The notes under the pieces were generated by a model. It did no database searches. It was not told the DNA's origin and saw only the letters and a list, made by a program, of their open reading frames with translations. The position numbers were made by a program, and so were the translations under genes. A DNA stretch of 16,976 nt from JAXGTD01 sp040775095 (lineage in GTDB: Bacteria; Pseudomonadota; Gammaproteobacteria; Chromatiales; Chromatiaceae), in assembly GCA_040775095.1 (NCBI GenBank), contig JAXGTD010000093.1:1-16976 (forward strand). The letters are read 5' to 3'. Positions 1-7,234 of this stretch are shown piece after piece; position 1 is the stretch's first letter; every line of letters begins with the position of its first letter.

Positions 1-155
1 ACCCGCGATGAGGTAAGAGCGTGTGTTCGGCTACATCGAGAGGTTCTACAACAGCCGGCGCCGTCACTCTTAGCTGGACTATGTCAGCCCAGCTCGGTTC
101 GAGGCGCAGGCCACCGCAGCTTAACAAAAGTGTCCGCTGGGACTTGACCACTTCA
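1..155 (+). mobile_element. IS3-family transposase 3' remnant with right end
   Basis: The frame beginning at 23 reads VFGYIERFYNSRRRHS, a stop, then LDYVSPARFEAQ and a stop at 122-124. This is the classic C-terminal end of the IS3-family OrfB integrase (the YN..R.H..L.Y.SP signature). The preceding bases 1-22 give TRDEVRAC in frame 1, also family-like, so there is a frameshift near position 20. An in-frame TAG at 71-73 interrupts the HSxLDY motif. Bases 131-155 after the stop begin TGTCCGC and end CCACTTCA, resembling an IS3-type terminal inverted repeat. The copy is inactive: frameshifted, stop-containing and cut by the window edge. Family assignment rests on motif recall only. Confidence 0.75.
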
Positions 156-638
156 GTCCATGAGCGCCCTCGCCCACGCCTTGACCGACTCTCCAGCCCC
201 CGCTAACCTCACGGCCCGTCCACCGTGGGTTCACTCAAGGGCTTGCAGGCCCTCTTTGCGCTCTTGATCCGCGGCCCCCGGCGCGGATGATGGTCTCGAC
301 CTGCGACCAAAGGGCGGGGATGTGGGTCTGTTCGAGTTGGCGAGCGGAAGGAGAACCTAACTCTTGCACAGCGAAGACCAGACGTTGGTGAAGACGGGAC
401 TTTCCGTCAAGGGGATCGCTGTGTGTTTCTCGCCCTTCTATCGTGACGTGGCCACAAGGGCCTGTCTCGGGCGGACGCGCGCGCTGACGGTCGATCTGTC
501 GTGTCGGATCGCTTGGTCCCCCGAGGGCCGCGTGAGGCGCTCCCCGATTGTCCAGCGACACCGGCCTGGTGGCGATGCGGCAGACGCTACAGCGCCGCTG
601 AAGACGGCATGAGTCCCATGCTGGTCTGGGAGAACGCG
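156..638. other. intergenic stretch, nothing recognised
   Basis: About 480 bp between the IS3 remnant and the efflux operon. Short open frames exist on both strands (for example 235-561 on the minus strand and 364-612 on the plus strand), but none has a recognisable motif, a convincing ribosome binding site or a family-like sequence. The promoter of the downstream operon should lie here, but I see no clear -35/-10 pair. A small GC-rich inverted repeat near 238-253 has no T-tract. Confidence 0.5.
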
Positions 639-950
639 ATGCATCGTCACAGATGCGCTCGGCGCCGTATCCTCAGAAGCCCCGCCGTGACGGAGCCTGC
701 TCTCCTCGCGATCTTGTTGCCGGGACCTCAAGCCTGCGCATACACGGCGAGTCCATCGGTGCCGTTCTATGGCGCCTATTTCCCCTCTTGGCTGATCTGC
801 GCCGCCGTCGGCATCCTTGGATCCGTGCTCGTGCGGATGCTGCTGATCCGCTTGGGGATCGACGAAGGGATCCCATTCCGAACGCTCGTCTACATTTCTC
901 TCGCCTGCCTGATCGCCTTCGTCCTTGCTGCAACGCTGTTCGGTCGCTAG
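639..950 (+). CDS. YtcA-like small membrane protein (probable lipoprotein)
   Basis: A 103-residue protein with a basic N-terminus, a short hydrophobic stretch (ALLAILLPGP) ending in QAC, then the motif YGAYFPSW and two predicted membrane helices (about residues 49-69 and 80-100). The YGAYFPSW stretch and the small two-helix layout resemble E. coli YtcA, a small putative lipoprotein encoded just upstream of mdtNOP. The order here is the same: adaptor, FUSC protein and outer-membrane factor follow. I chose ATG 639 because GGGAG at 628-632 sits six bases upstream and the resulting length matches YtcA; the frame is open back to 501, but without a ribosome site. The lipobox is weak (P-Q-A-C instead of L-A/S-G/A-C), so lipidation is uncertain. 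Its stop is three bases before the next start. Its role in the pump is unknown. Confidence 0.7.
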   Translation: MHRHRCARRRILRSPAVTEPALLAILLPGPQACAYTASPSVPFYGAYFPSWLICAAVGILGSVLVRMLLIRLGIDEGIPFRTLVYISLACLIAFVLAATLFGR

Positions 951-953
951 CAC

Positions 954-2021
954 ATGACCAGGTCCGCATATGCGCGAAGACACACCGTCGTCGGCATCGT
1001 CATTGCGGTGGTGATCTTCGTCGGCGCGGTGCTGTCAGGGTGGTTGTACCTCCGGCGGGCCGCGAACAATCCGATGTCCGAAGATGCGGTGCTCCGGGCG
1101 AGCGTCGTCAATGTCGCTGCCACGATCGCGGGACGGGTGGTCACCATCGCGGTCGACGATAACCAGCGCGTCGCCGAGGGTGATCTGCTCTTCGCGCTGG
1201 ACCCCGAGCCCTACGAGCTCGCCGTGGCACAGCTCTCCGCGGACCTGCGCATCGCGGAGGCGGCGCTCGAGGCTCAGCGCCGGACGATCGCGGCCGAGCA
1301 GTCGAACGCTGCCGTGGCCGCCGAGCAGGTCCGACGCGCCCGCACCAACCTCGCGCTGGCCGAGACCACGCTCGCCCGGCTCCTACCGTTGGCGCCCAAG
1401 GCCTATGTCACCGCTCAGCAGGTCGACGACGCCCGCACCGCACGGGACGACGCACAGACCAGCCTCGATCAGGCGCTGCGCCAGGCCGAGGCCGCAGACG
1501 CGCTGGTCACGACGCTCGACGCCTCCCAGGCGCTGGTCGATGCCCGGCGGGCTGCCCTGGCCATCGCCGAGCGAGAGCTGGCAGCGACGCAAGTGCGTGC
1601 GCCCCATGACGGGCTGGTGGTCGGTCTGAACGTCTCGACCGGAGAGATCGTCGCACCCGGTCAATCGCTGTTCACGCTGATCGACACCGAGCACTGGTAT
1701 GCCTCGGCCACCTTCCCCGAAACCGAGCTCTCCCGCATTGCGATCGGAGACTGCGCGACCGTCTACGTGCTGGCCGATCGCTCGCGTCCGGCCTCCGGGA
1801 GGGTCGAGAGCATCGGCTGGGGTGTCATCTCCGAGGATTTGGTGGACCTGCCCAGCGGGGTCCCCTACGTTCCGAAGTCACTCAACTGGGTGCGTATCGT
1901 CCAGCGCTTCCCGGTGCGGATCAGGCTCGACAATCCACCCCCAAACCTGATGCGATTGGGGGCGTCGGCCGTTGCAGTGGTGCGGCATGACGACGACTGT
2001 GAAACCGGCACATCCGACTGA
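954..2021 (+). CDS. mdtN: MdtN-like HlyD-family periplasmic adaptor (membrane fusion protein)
   Basis: This 355-residue protein is the adaptor that bridges an inner-membrane pump component and an outer-membrane channel. One N-terminal membrane anchor spans about residues 11-33. The first half of the biotinyl-lipoyl fold is at about 50-84 (AGRVVTIAVDDNQRVAEGD, then LDPEPYE). An Ala/Glu/Arg-rich helical hairpin follows at about 86-210, then the second lipoyl half (VRAPHDGLVVGLNVSTGE) at about 214-245. The C-terminal beta barrel includes FTLIDTEHWYA, SLNWVRIVQRFPVRI and LMRLGASAVA. These last motifs match E. coli MdtN closely from memory (FTLIDTRHWY, SINWVRVAQRFPVKI, RIGASAVA), and the length is near MdtN's 343. 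It begins three bases after the YtcA-like gene and overlaps the start of the FUSC gene. Substrate cannot be read from sequence; E. coli mdtNOP has been linked to resistance to sulfa drugs and dyes. Confidence 0.88.
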   Translation: MTRSAYARRHTVVGIVIAVVIFVGAVLSGWLYLRRAANNPMSEDAVLRASVVNVAATIAGRVVTIAVDDNQRVAEGDLLFALDPEPYELAVAQLSADLRIAEAALEAQRRTIAAEQSNAAVAAEQVRRARTNLALAETTLARLLPLAPKAYVTAQQVDDARTARDDAQTSLDQALRQAEAADALVTTLDASQALVDARRAALAIAERELAATQVRAPHDGLVVGLNVSTGEIVAPGQSLFTLIDTEHWYASATFPETELSRIAIGDCATVYVLADRSRPASGRVESIGWGVISEDLVDLPSGVPYVPKSLNWVRIVQRFPVRIRLDNPPPNLMRLGASAVAVVRHDDDCETGTSD

Positions 2022-3894
2022 CGCCTTGGAAGCACCGCCATCGCTCTGGCGCCAGGCGCGCGAGGACCTGAGGCCGTTCCCAGGCCGGGCCGCGATGACC
2101 TGGCGGGTCGCCCTGCTCTGCGCCCTGGTGACCGGGGCCGGCATGATGTTCGGGATCCCCGAGGCGGCGATCAGCTGCTACCTGGCAATCTACTTGATGA
2201 AGCCCGACGCGGTGGTGAACATCGGCACCGGGATCGGCTTCCTCGTGCTCCTCCCTGGACTCGTTGCCTGCCTCGCCTGGATCATCAACCTGACGAGCGG
2301 CTCGACCGCGCACATCATGGCAGCCATCGTCATCACCTCGTGCCTGCTGCTCTACATCGGGGGGGCGACTCAGCTCGGCGAGAACGGCGGCGTAGCCGCG
2401 CTGATCATCGCCTTCGTGCTGACCCTGATCGTCAAGGCGCCGTTCGGTGACGCGGCCACCTTCGCCCTGCGTGAGGCCTGGGCGATGGCGGCCATGCCGA
2501 TGATCCTGATGGTCGGATTCAACCTCCTCCTCGGCTTCTCGCCCGTGACGCTGTTGCGTGACAAGCTTCGTGCCCGGCTCGCCGCCGCGGCCCAGGCGCT
2601 GGAGACCGGGGACTCGCAGCGGTTGCGCGAGCTGCTGCACGAAGGCAACGCGCCCTTCAACCAACAGGCACTGGCGGCGCGGGTGCTGCGGATCGTACCA
2701 CTCTCGCCCGCGCGGCAGATCGCTGCGGATGTACGGGCAGGCTTCGCGCTGATGCTTGCGGTATCGGCGCTCCCTGCCGATCTTGATCCGTCCCGTCGCG
2801 CCGCGCTCGCCGGGCGGGTCCGCGCGGCCCAAGCCGCGCTCGGCAAGGGCGTGACGCCGCCACCGGTCGCCCCCTCGTACCCACCCGCCGACGCCGGCCC
2901 GGCCGAGCGTGCGGCATGGGCCGCACTCGGCGTGCTCGCCGGGACGCCAGAGCCGGGCGTCGTGCCGGCACCGACGGAGCCCTTCGTCGCCCCGGATGCG
3001 CTGACCAATCCTGCCTATACCCGCTTCGCGATCAAGACGACCGCGGCGGCGCTCATCTGCTTTCTCACCTATACGGCGATCGACTGGCAGGGTATCCATA
3101 CCGCGATGGTCACCTGCTATGTCGCCGCGCTCGGCACCACCGGTGAGACCGTGCACAAGCTCGCCCTGCGCATCACCGGGTGCCTCGTCGGCGCGGCGAT
3201 CGGCATCGCGTCGATCTTCTGGGTCATCCCACATATCGACGGGATCGGCGCCCTGATGGCCCTCGTCTTCCTCGGCTGTCTCGTCGGCGCATGGGTCTCG
3301 AGCGGCCCCGAGCGTATCTCTTATGCCGGTGTACAGGTGGCGCTCGCGTTCCTGCTGACGGTGCTCCAGGGCTTCGGGCCGAGTATCAGCCTGGATACGG
3401 CACAGGGACGGATCCTCGGCATTCTGCTCGGCAATCTCGTCGTCTATTTGATCTTCACGCGGGTCTGGCCGGCCCCGGTCCAGGGCGAGGTCCGCGCACG
3501 TCTCGCCAGCGCACTCGCGGGGCTGGCCCAGATGGCTCGGCTGGCGCCCGCAATTCGGCCGAATTCCGTGGGCAGCGCCGCCGCGGTCGAATCCCTCGCC
3601 GGCCAGGGCGAGGAGGCGCTGCGGCTCCTGCCCTTCGAGCCCCGCGAGCTGCGGCCCACGTCCGCGAGCGAGGCGGCGCTTTATCGTGCGGTCGCCGAGA
3701 TCGAGTCGCTCAATCGCGCGATCTGGTTGAGCCGTGACGCCGACCTCGGGCCGACCGCCGAGCGGCTCGATCTGCTCGCGGAGAGGTTTCGCAGGCCTGC
3801 TGGAGAACCCGGGCCGCATCCCGGGGGCGGTCCTACTCCGATCGCCGGCCCCTTCGCCCGGCAACTGGACCAATTGCAGGGGGCTGCAAGGTGA
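1987..3894 (+). CDS. mdtO: MdtO-like FUSC-family inner-membrane protein
   Basis: A protein of 635 residues with the duplicated layout of the fusaric acid resistance (FUSC) family. A first block of membrane helices (about 35-185) is followed by a helical soluble region with an Ala/Pro-rich stretch (about 190-335). A second membrane block starts at about 345 with NPAYTRFAIKTT and TAIDWQGIHTAMVTC, then GAWVSSGPERISYAGVQ, and a helical C-terminal tail follows. The pattern around NP.Y.R.A.KT, DW.GIHT and GAW..S..ER.SY closely parallels E. coli MdtO. I preferred ATG 1987, which overlaps the adaptor gene by 35 bases; a TTG at 1972 is an alternative, and neither has a strong ribosome site, so translational coupling is likely. 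It is the inner-membrane partner of the adaptor. An unbroken 650-codon antisense frame covers it but is a codon-bias shadow. Confidence 0.87.
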   Translation: MTTTVKPAHPTDALEAPPSLWRQAREDLRPFPGRAAMTWRVALLCALVTGAGMMFGIPEAAISCYLAIYLMKPDAVVNIGTGIGFLVLLPGLVACLAWIINLTSGSTAHIMAAIVITSCLLLYIGGATQLGENGGVAALIIAFVLTLIVKAPFGDAATFALREAWAMAAMPMILMVGFNLLLGFSPVTLLRDKLRARLAAAAQALETGDSQRLRELLHEGNAPFNQQALAARVLRIVPLSPARQIAADVRAGFALMLAVSALPADLDPSRRAALAGRVRAAQAALGKGVTPPPVAPSYPPADAGPAERAAWAALGVLAGTPEPGVVPAPTEPFVAPDALTNPAYTRFAIKTTAAALICFLTYTAIDWQGIHTAMVTCYVAALGTTGETVHKLALRITGCLVGAAIGIASIFWVIPHIDGIGALMALVFLGCLVGAWVSSGPERISYAGVQVALAFLLTVLQGFGPSISLDTAQGRILGILLGNLVVYLIFTRVWPAPVQGEVRARLASALAGLAQMARLAPAIRPNSVGSAAAVESLAGQGEEALRLLPFEPRELRPTSASEAALYRAVAEIESLNRAIWLSRDADLGPTAERLDLLAERFRRPAGEPGPHPGGGPTPIAGPFARQLDQLQGAAR

Positions 3895-5435
3895 CCTGCC
3901 GCCACACCTTTTTTCGCCGCGCCTGCGCTACCGCCCTCGCCTTGGCGCTGACTGGCTGCGCCTCCAACGCCGAGAACATGGCCTCGGGCTCGTCCGACCA
4001 GCCCTGGACGCCTCGGGGCGACGAGGAGACTGGTTTGTGGAGTCTCACGCGCCCCCGGCAGCCACGGTCGGAGGGCGGGACGGCAGATTTCAGCATCCCG
4101 GCGGCTGCCTCCCGCGCGCAGCTTCCACAGCCCGCCGGGATCGATCCGGCCCGCATCTATCGCCTATCCGAGCTCATCGATCTCGCACAGCGCACGAGCC
4201 CAGCGACCCGAGCCGCCTGGCAACAGGCACGGCAGGCGGCGCTGGCCGTCGGCATGGTGGAGGCGACCTACCTGCCGGTCATCACCGCGAGTGTGATCGG
4301 CGGGCGTCAGGAGCTTGTAACACCGCTGCCGAACGTGCTGGGCCAGGATCCGAGCTTCGATACCACCGAAGAGGGCTCGGCGCAGATTCTCGCCCTACAG
4401 TGGCTGGTGTTCGATTTCGGCCAGCGTCAGGCACTCGCGGCCGCGGCCAAGCACACGGCAATCGCCGCGAACGTCCTTTTCAATGGCAGCCATCAGAAGC
4501 TGATCTTCGAGGTATCTCAGGCCTATTACGTCTATGGTGCCGCGATCGAGCGACGCGAGTTTGCCGAAACGGCGTTGCGCAACACCCGAGAGGTCCGCAC
4601 CGCTGTGGAGGCGCGCGAGGCCCAGGGGCTCGCCACCAGTGTGGAGACGGCACAGGCGCGCCAAGCCGTGGCACAGGCCGAGCTGCGCCGAGTGCAAGCG
4701 CAGGGGGAAGAGCGCGACGCCTACCAGGCGCTGCTCGCCGCCGTGGGCGTGAACGTCGCTTTGAAGGTCGATGCGACGCGCGCCGCGCGCCGGCCGCTCC
4801 CGGCACCGTCCTCGGAACCACTCGAGGCGACGATTCGGATGGCGCTCTCGCGGCGGCCAGACGTTGCGGCAAGCTATGCGGCGCTGCAAGCCAGCAAGGC
4901 AGGTGTCGAAGCCGCGCGGTCGAATTACCTGCCCAAGGTCTATGCCGGGGCCAACCTCGCCTGGGGCTCGGGAGACTTCGAGGTCTCCGGACTGCCCTCG
5001 ATCGGCCAGCTGGGCTCAGGCAACGGCCTGCTTCTGGGGGTGAGCGTGCCCATCTACGACGCCGGTCTGCGGCAGGCCCAAGTCAAGGAGGCCGAGTCCC
5101 GGGCCGAGATGGCCGCCGATGAGCTTCACCGGGTGCAGACCGCCGCGGTGACCGAGATCGTTGCGGCCCGCAACGCATTGCGCACCGCCCTCGAATCGCA
5201 CCGCGCCGCCACGGCGCTCGTCGGCGCCGCCTCAACCACTTATGATGCCGCCTTCGCGGCGTACCGCGGCGGCGTCGGCACGGTCGATGCGGCGACGGCG
5301 GCCGACACCGCGCTTCTCGACGCTCGCCAGGCCCAGGCAGAGGCGCACGCGGCCGCGCTGATCGGCGCGGTGAACCTCGCCTTCGTCGTCGGTTCACCGA
5401 CGAACGTGGAGCCCGGATTGAGAGAGCCCCCGTAA
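3891..5435 (+). CDS. TolC/NodT-type outer-membrane efflux lipoprotein
   Basis: A 514-residue outer-membrane channel subunit. It begins with a lipoprotein signal: basic start, Ala/Leu core and lipobox L-T-G-C with Cys23 as the lipidation site; Ala at +2 fits outer-membrane sorting. Two outer membrane efflux protein repeats follow, about 95-290 and 300-500. They contain WLVFDFGQRQA and QAYYVYGAA in the first repeat and RRPDVAASYAALQASKAGV, YLPKVYAG and VPIYDAGLRQAQVKEAES in the second, all typical of TolC/NodT-like factors. The GTG start lies in a GTGA overlap with the FUSC stop, and GGGGG at 3879-3883 is its ribosome site, so the two are translationally coupled. It occupies the mdtP position, though the sequence looks more like a general TolC-family factor than E. 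coli MdtP itself. It completes the export conduit. Confidence 0.88.
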   Translation: MTCRHTFFRRACATALALALTGCASNAENMASGSSDQPWTPRGDEETGLWSLTRPRQPRSEGGTADFSIPAAASRAQLPQPAGIDPARIYRLSELIDLAQRTSPATRAAWQQARQAALAVGMVEATYLPVITASVIGGRQELVTPLPNVLGQDPSFDTTEEGSAQILALQWLVFDFGQRQALAAAAKHTAIAANVLFNGSHQKLIFEVSQAYYVYGAAIERREFAETALRNTREVRTAVEAREAQGLATSVETAQARQAVAQAELRRVQAQGEERDAYQALLAAVGVNVALKVDATRAARRPLPAPSSEPLEATIRMALSRRPDVAASYAALQASKAGVEAARSNYLPKVYAGANLAWGSGDFEVSGLPSIGQLGSGNGLLLGVSVPIYDAGLRQAQVKEAESRAEMAADELHRVQTAAVTEIVAARNALRTALESHRAATALVGAASTTYDAAFAAYRGGVGTVDAATAADTALLDARQAQAEAHAAALIGAVNLAFVVGSPTNVEPGLREPP

Positions 5436-5452
5436 GAGGGCGTTTAGAAAAC

Positions 5453-5640
5453 CTACGCCGTCAGCCGGCGCGCCATCCCTTCGTCGAACAAGCGCTTGCA
5501 TTTTTGGCCGAAGCTGCAGTGATCCCGGACCCGATCGATGATCACCAGCCCAACGAACCAGCGAAACAACAGATTGAAGTGGATCTGCTTGACCATCTGG
5601 CGCCCTGACGGGCGAGAATGGCCGCGGAGATGCAACGACG
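5453..5640 (-). mobile_element. IS5-family transposase N-terminal remnant
   Basis: On the minus strand the frame reads GRQMVKQIHFNLLFRWFVGL, then V, stopping at 5453-5455. The block QI.(Y/F)NLLFRWFVGL is a hallmark of the N-terminal part of IS5-family transposases, usually preceded by SERQL.EQ, here SGRQMVKQ. The catalytic DDE domain is entirely absent and the sequence runs into a stop after about 40 residues, so only a scrap survives. It points away from the acylase gene. It indicates past insertion-sequence activity at the left border of the acylase segment. Confidence 0.65.
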
Positions 5641-5757
5641 ATTTTGGCTTTCGAAAGAGCGCGAAGCCCTGAATAGAGCGAGCTCGTTCATTACGGAGAT
5701 GCTGATCAGATGCCGTCCTCGCATTCGATCAGCTCGCGAGCCTACCATGGCCCGGAC

Positions 5758-5784
5758 GGGAAACGTGATAAATCAGCGTTTCCC
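5758..5784. repeat. perfect 8-bp inverted repeat, possible IS5 terminal fragment
   Basis: GGGAAACG (5758-5765) and CGTTTCCC (5777-5784) are exact reverse complements separated by eleven AT-rich bases. It lies about 60 bases upstream of the first acylase start, and on the minus strand it sits upstream of the IS5-like fragment, where an IS end would be expected. It could instead be a hairpin or an operator for the acylase. Seen directly; the interpretation is open. Confidence 0.4.
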
Positions 5785-5846
5785 CAGAATTCTCCCGGAC
5801 GTCGGCCATGCTCAACTGCTATTGGTATCATTTTAGGGAGACATCT

Positions 5847-6932
5847 ATGCCATCCATTCGCTGTTTCCGGCGCTTCAGCAGCCTGATCCACGTGGCCTTT
5901 TCCGGTGGGCTTGCAGTGGCGCTCGCGACCATTCCAACGCACGGCTTCTCGTGTACGAGGATCGTCTATCTCGGTGAAGGCGACATCGTTCTGACGGCGC
6001 GGTCAATGGATTGGAAAACGGATGTTGCCACCAGCCTCTGGATTTTTCCGCGCGGCATGCAGCGCAGCGGCGAAGCCGGCGAAAACTCGATCGAGTGGAC
6101 CTCCAAGTACGGCAGCGTAATCGCCTCGGGCTATGACATTTCCACGACCGACGGTCTGAACGAGAAGGGGCTCGCCGCGAATGCCCTCTGGCTGGTGGAG
6201 TCCGAGTACCCACCCGCTACCACCGACAAGCCTGGCCTGACGATCGCCGCCTGGGCGCAATACGTGCTCGACAACTTCGCCACCGTGGGCGAGGCAGTTG
6301 AGGCGCTGGAGACGGAGCCTTTCGTTGTCGTCACAGACGCCGTGCCAGGCGAGCAACGGCTTGCCACACTGCACTTGTCGATCTCGGATGCAACTGGCGA
6401 CAGCGCCATCGTCGAATACATCAGAGGCAAGCAGGTGATCCATCACGACAGGTCCTATCAAGTGATGACCAATTCGCCAGCCTTCGAGAAGCAGCTTGCC
6501 CTTGATGACTATTGGAAGCAGATCGGCGGCACGGTCTTTCTACCGGGAACGAGCCGAGCCGCCGACCGATTCGCCCGTGCCTCTTTCTACATCGATGCGG
6601 TCCCGAAATTCGGGGACGCGAATCTCGCCGTCGCCGCAGCGTTCTCGGTCATTCGCAACGTCTCTGTTCCATACGGAATCTCGACCCCGGACCAACCGAA
6701 TATTTCTTCGACCCGTTGGCGCACGGTTGCCGATCAGGTACGCAAGCTCTATTTTTTCGAGTCTGCCCTCACGCCGAATACCTTCTGGGTCGACCTGAAT
6801 GACATCGATTTCTCCGCCGGGACCGGCAAGGTCATGAGGCTTCACCTCGGGCCAAACCAGAGCAGAACCTTCTCAGGCAATGCCACGGGAAAGTTCGAAG
6901 TGGCGGCTCCCTTCAGATTTCTCGGGAAATGA
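5847..6932 (+). CDS. periplasmic choloylglycine hydrolase/penicillin V acylase-family amidase
   Basis: A 361-residue Ntn-hydrolase that cleaves linear amide bonds. A signal peptide (about residues 1-35, hydrophobic AFSGGLAVALATI) ends at GFS, so signal peptidase would expose Cys36 as the N-terminal nucleophile: CTRIVYLG. With Cys36 counted as 1, Arg52 and Asp55 (TARSMDW) fall at family positions 17 and 20. Asn209 (VMTNSPAF) and Arg241 (ADRFARASF) match the other active-site residues, and ANALWL (residues 111-116) matches the substrate-pocket loop. The signal peptide and the SMDW/NALWL tryptophans fit the Gram-negative branch, whose characterised members hydrolyse penicillin V and, in some cases, N-acyl homoserine lactones. 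Start ATG 5847 has GGGAG six bases upstream. Substrate here is unknown. It lies beside IS5 debris and 302 bases before a second family member. Confidence 0.87.
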   Translation: MPSIRCFRRFSSLIHVAFSGGLAVALATIPTHGFSCTRIVYLGEGDIVLTARSMDWKTDVATSLWIFPRGMQRSGEAGENSIEWTSKYGSVIASGYDISTTDGLNEKGLAANALWLVESEYPPATTDKPGLTIAAWAQYVLDNFATVGEAVEALETEPFVVVTDAVPGEQRLATLHLSISDATGDSAIVEYIRGKQVIHHDRSYQVMTNSPAFEKQLALDDYWKQIGGTVFLPGTSRAADRFARASFYIDAVPKFGDANLAVAAAFSVIRNVSVPYGISTPDQPNISSTRWRTVADQVRKLYFFESALTPNTFWVDLNDIDFSAGTGKVMRLHLGPNQSRTFSGNATGKFEVAAPFRFLGK

Positions 6933-7234
6933 ATGCCTGTGCTCGCGTCAACCCAGGGGACGTCTCTCCATCGCGCACCGCTTTGGTCGATACGCTGACA
7001 TATCGCTACGATGCGTTCCCGGTGTCTGCCCCAACTGCGACGCAGACATGCGTGACATTGACCTCGTAACCGAGTCCAGTCCGGTGCAGCGCCCCATGTC
7101 TCGAGCCTGACACCTCGCTGTTGCGCCTCTTGCGGGGCCCGTGAGCCCTCATGAGGTTCGAAATCGCCATCACGAATCCTTGCGGGAGAGAATGGCGACC
7201 ATAGCCGATCAACAACCTGAGGAGAACAATTGCA
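6933..7234. other. gap between the two acylase genes, nothing recognised
   Basis: 302 bp separate the two Ntn-hydrolase genes, too long for tight coupling. No gene is supported on either strand. I see no strong terminator, only weak GC-rich pairing near 7120-7140. The ribosome site of the downstream gene (AGGAG at 7220-7224) lies at its right end. The second gene probably has its own promoter, but I could not identify one. Confidence 0.5.

Larger units (their letters stand above)
5436..5846. other. intergenic stretch with IS debris
   Basis: This stretch lies between the efflux operon and the first acylase. It holds the IS5-type transposase fragment (about 5453-5640, minus strand) and a perfect inverted repeat (5758-5784), both listed separately. 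No intact gene was found. A hairpin-forming GCCC...GGGC pair overlaps the end of the efflux operon near 5427-5441 but lacks a convincing T-tract. Confidence 0.6.

Noticed and set aside
238..253. AGGGC-TTGCAG-GCCCT hairpin as a terminator
   Set aside because: Five-base stem and no proper T-tract; not near a gene end.
235..561. 108-codon minus-strand frame in the left intergenic region
   Set aside because: No motif, ribosome site or family resemblance that I could support.
501..638. Upstream extension of the YtcA-like frame to 501
   Set aside because: No ribosome site at 501, the extra residues are not signal-like, and the length would far exceed YtcA; ATG 639 has a good GGGAG.
1921..3873. 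650-codon open frame on the minus strand opposite the FUSC gene
   Set aside because: It is charged, low in hydrophobics, lacks motifs and lies fully opposite a convincing membrane-protein gene; high-GC codon bias keeps the antisense frame open.
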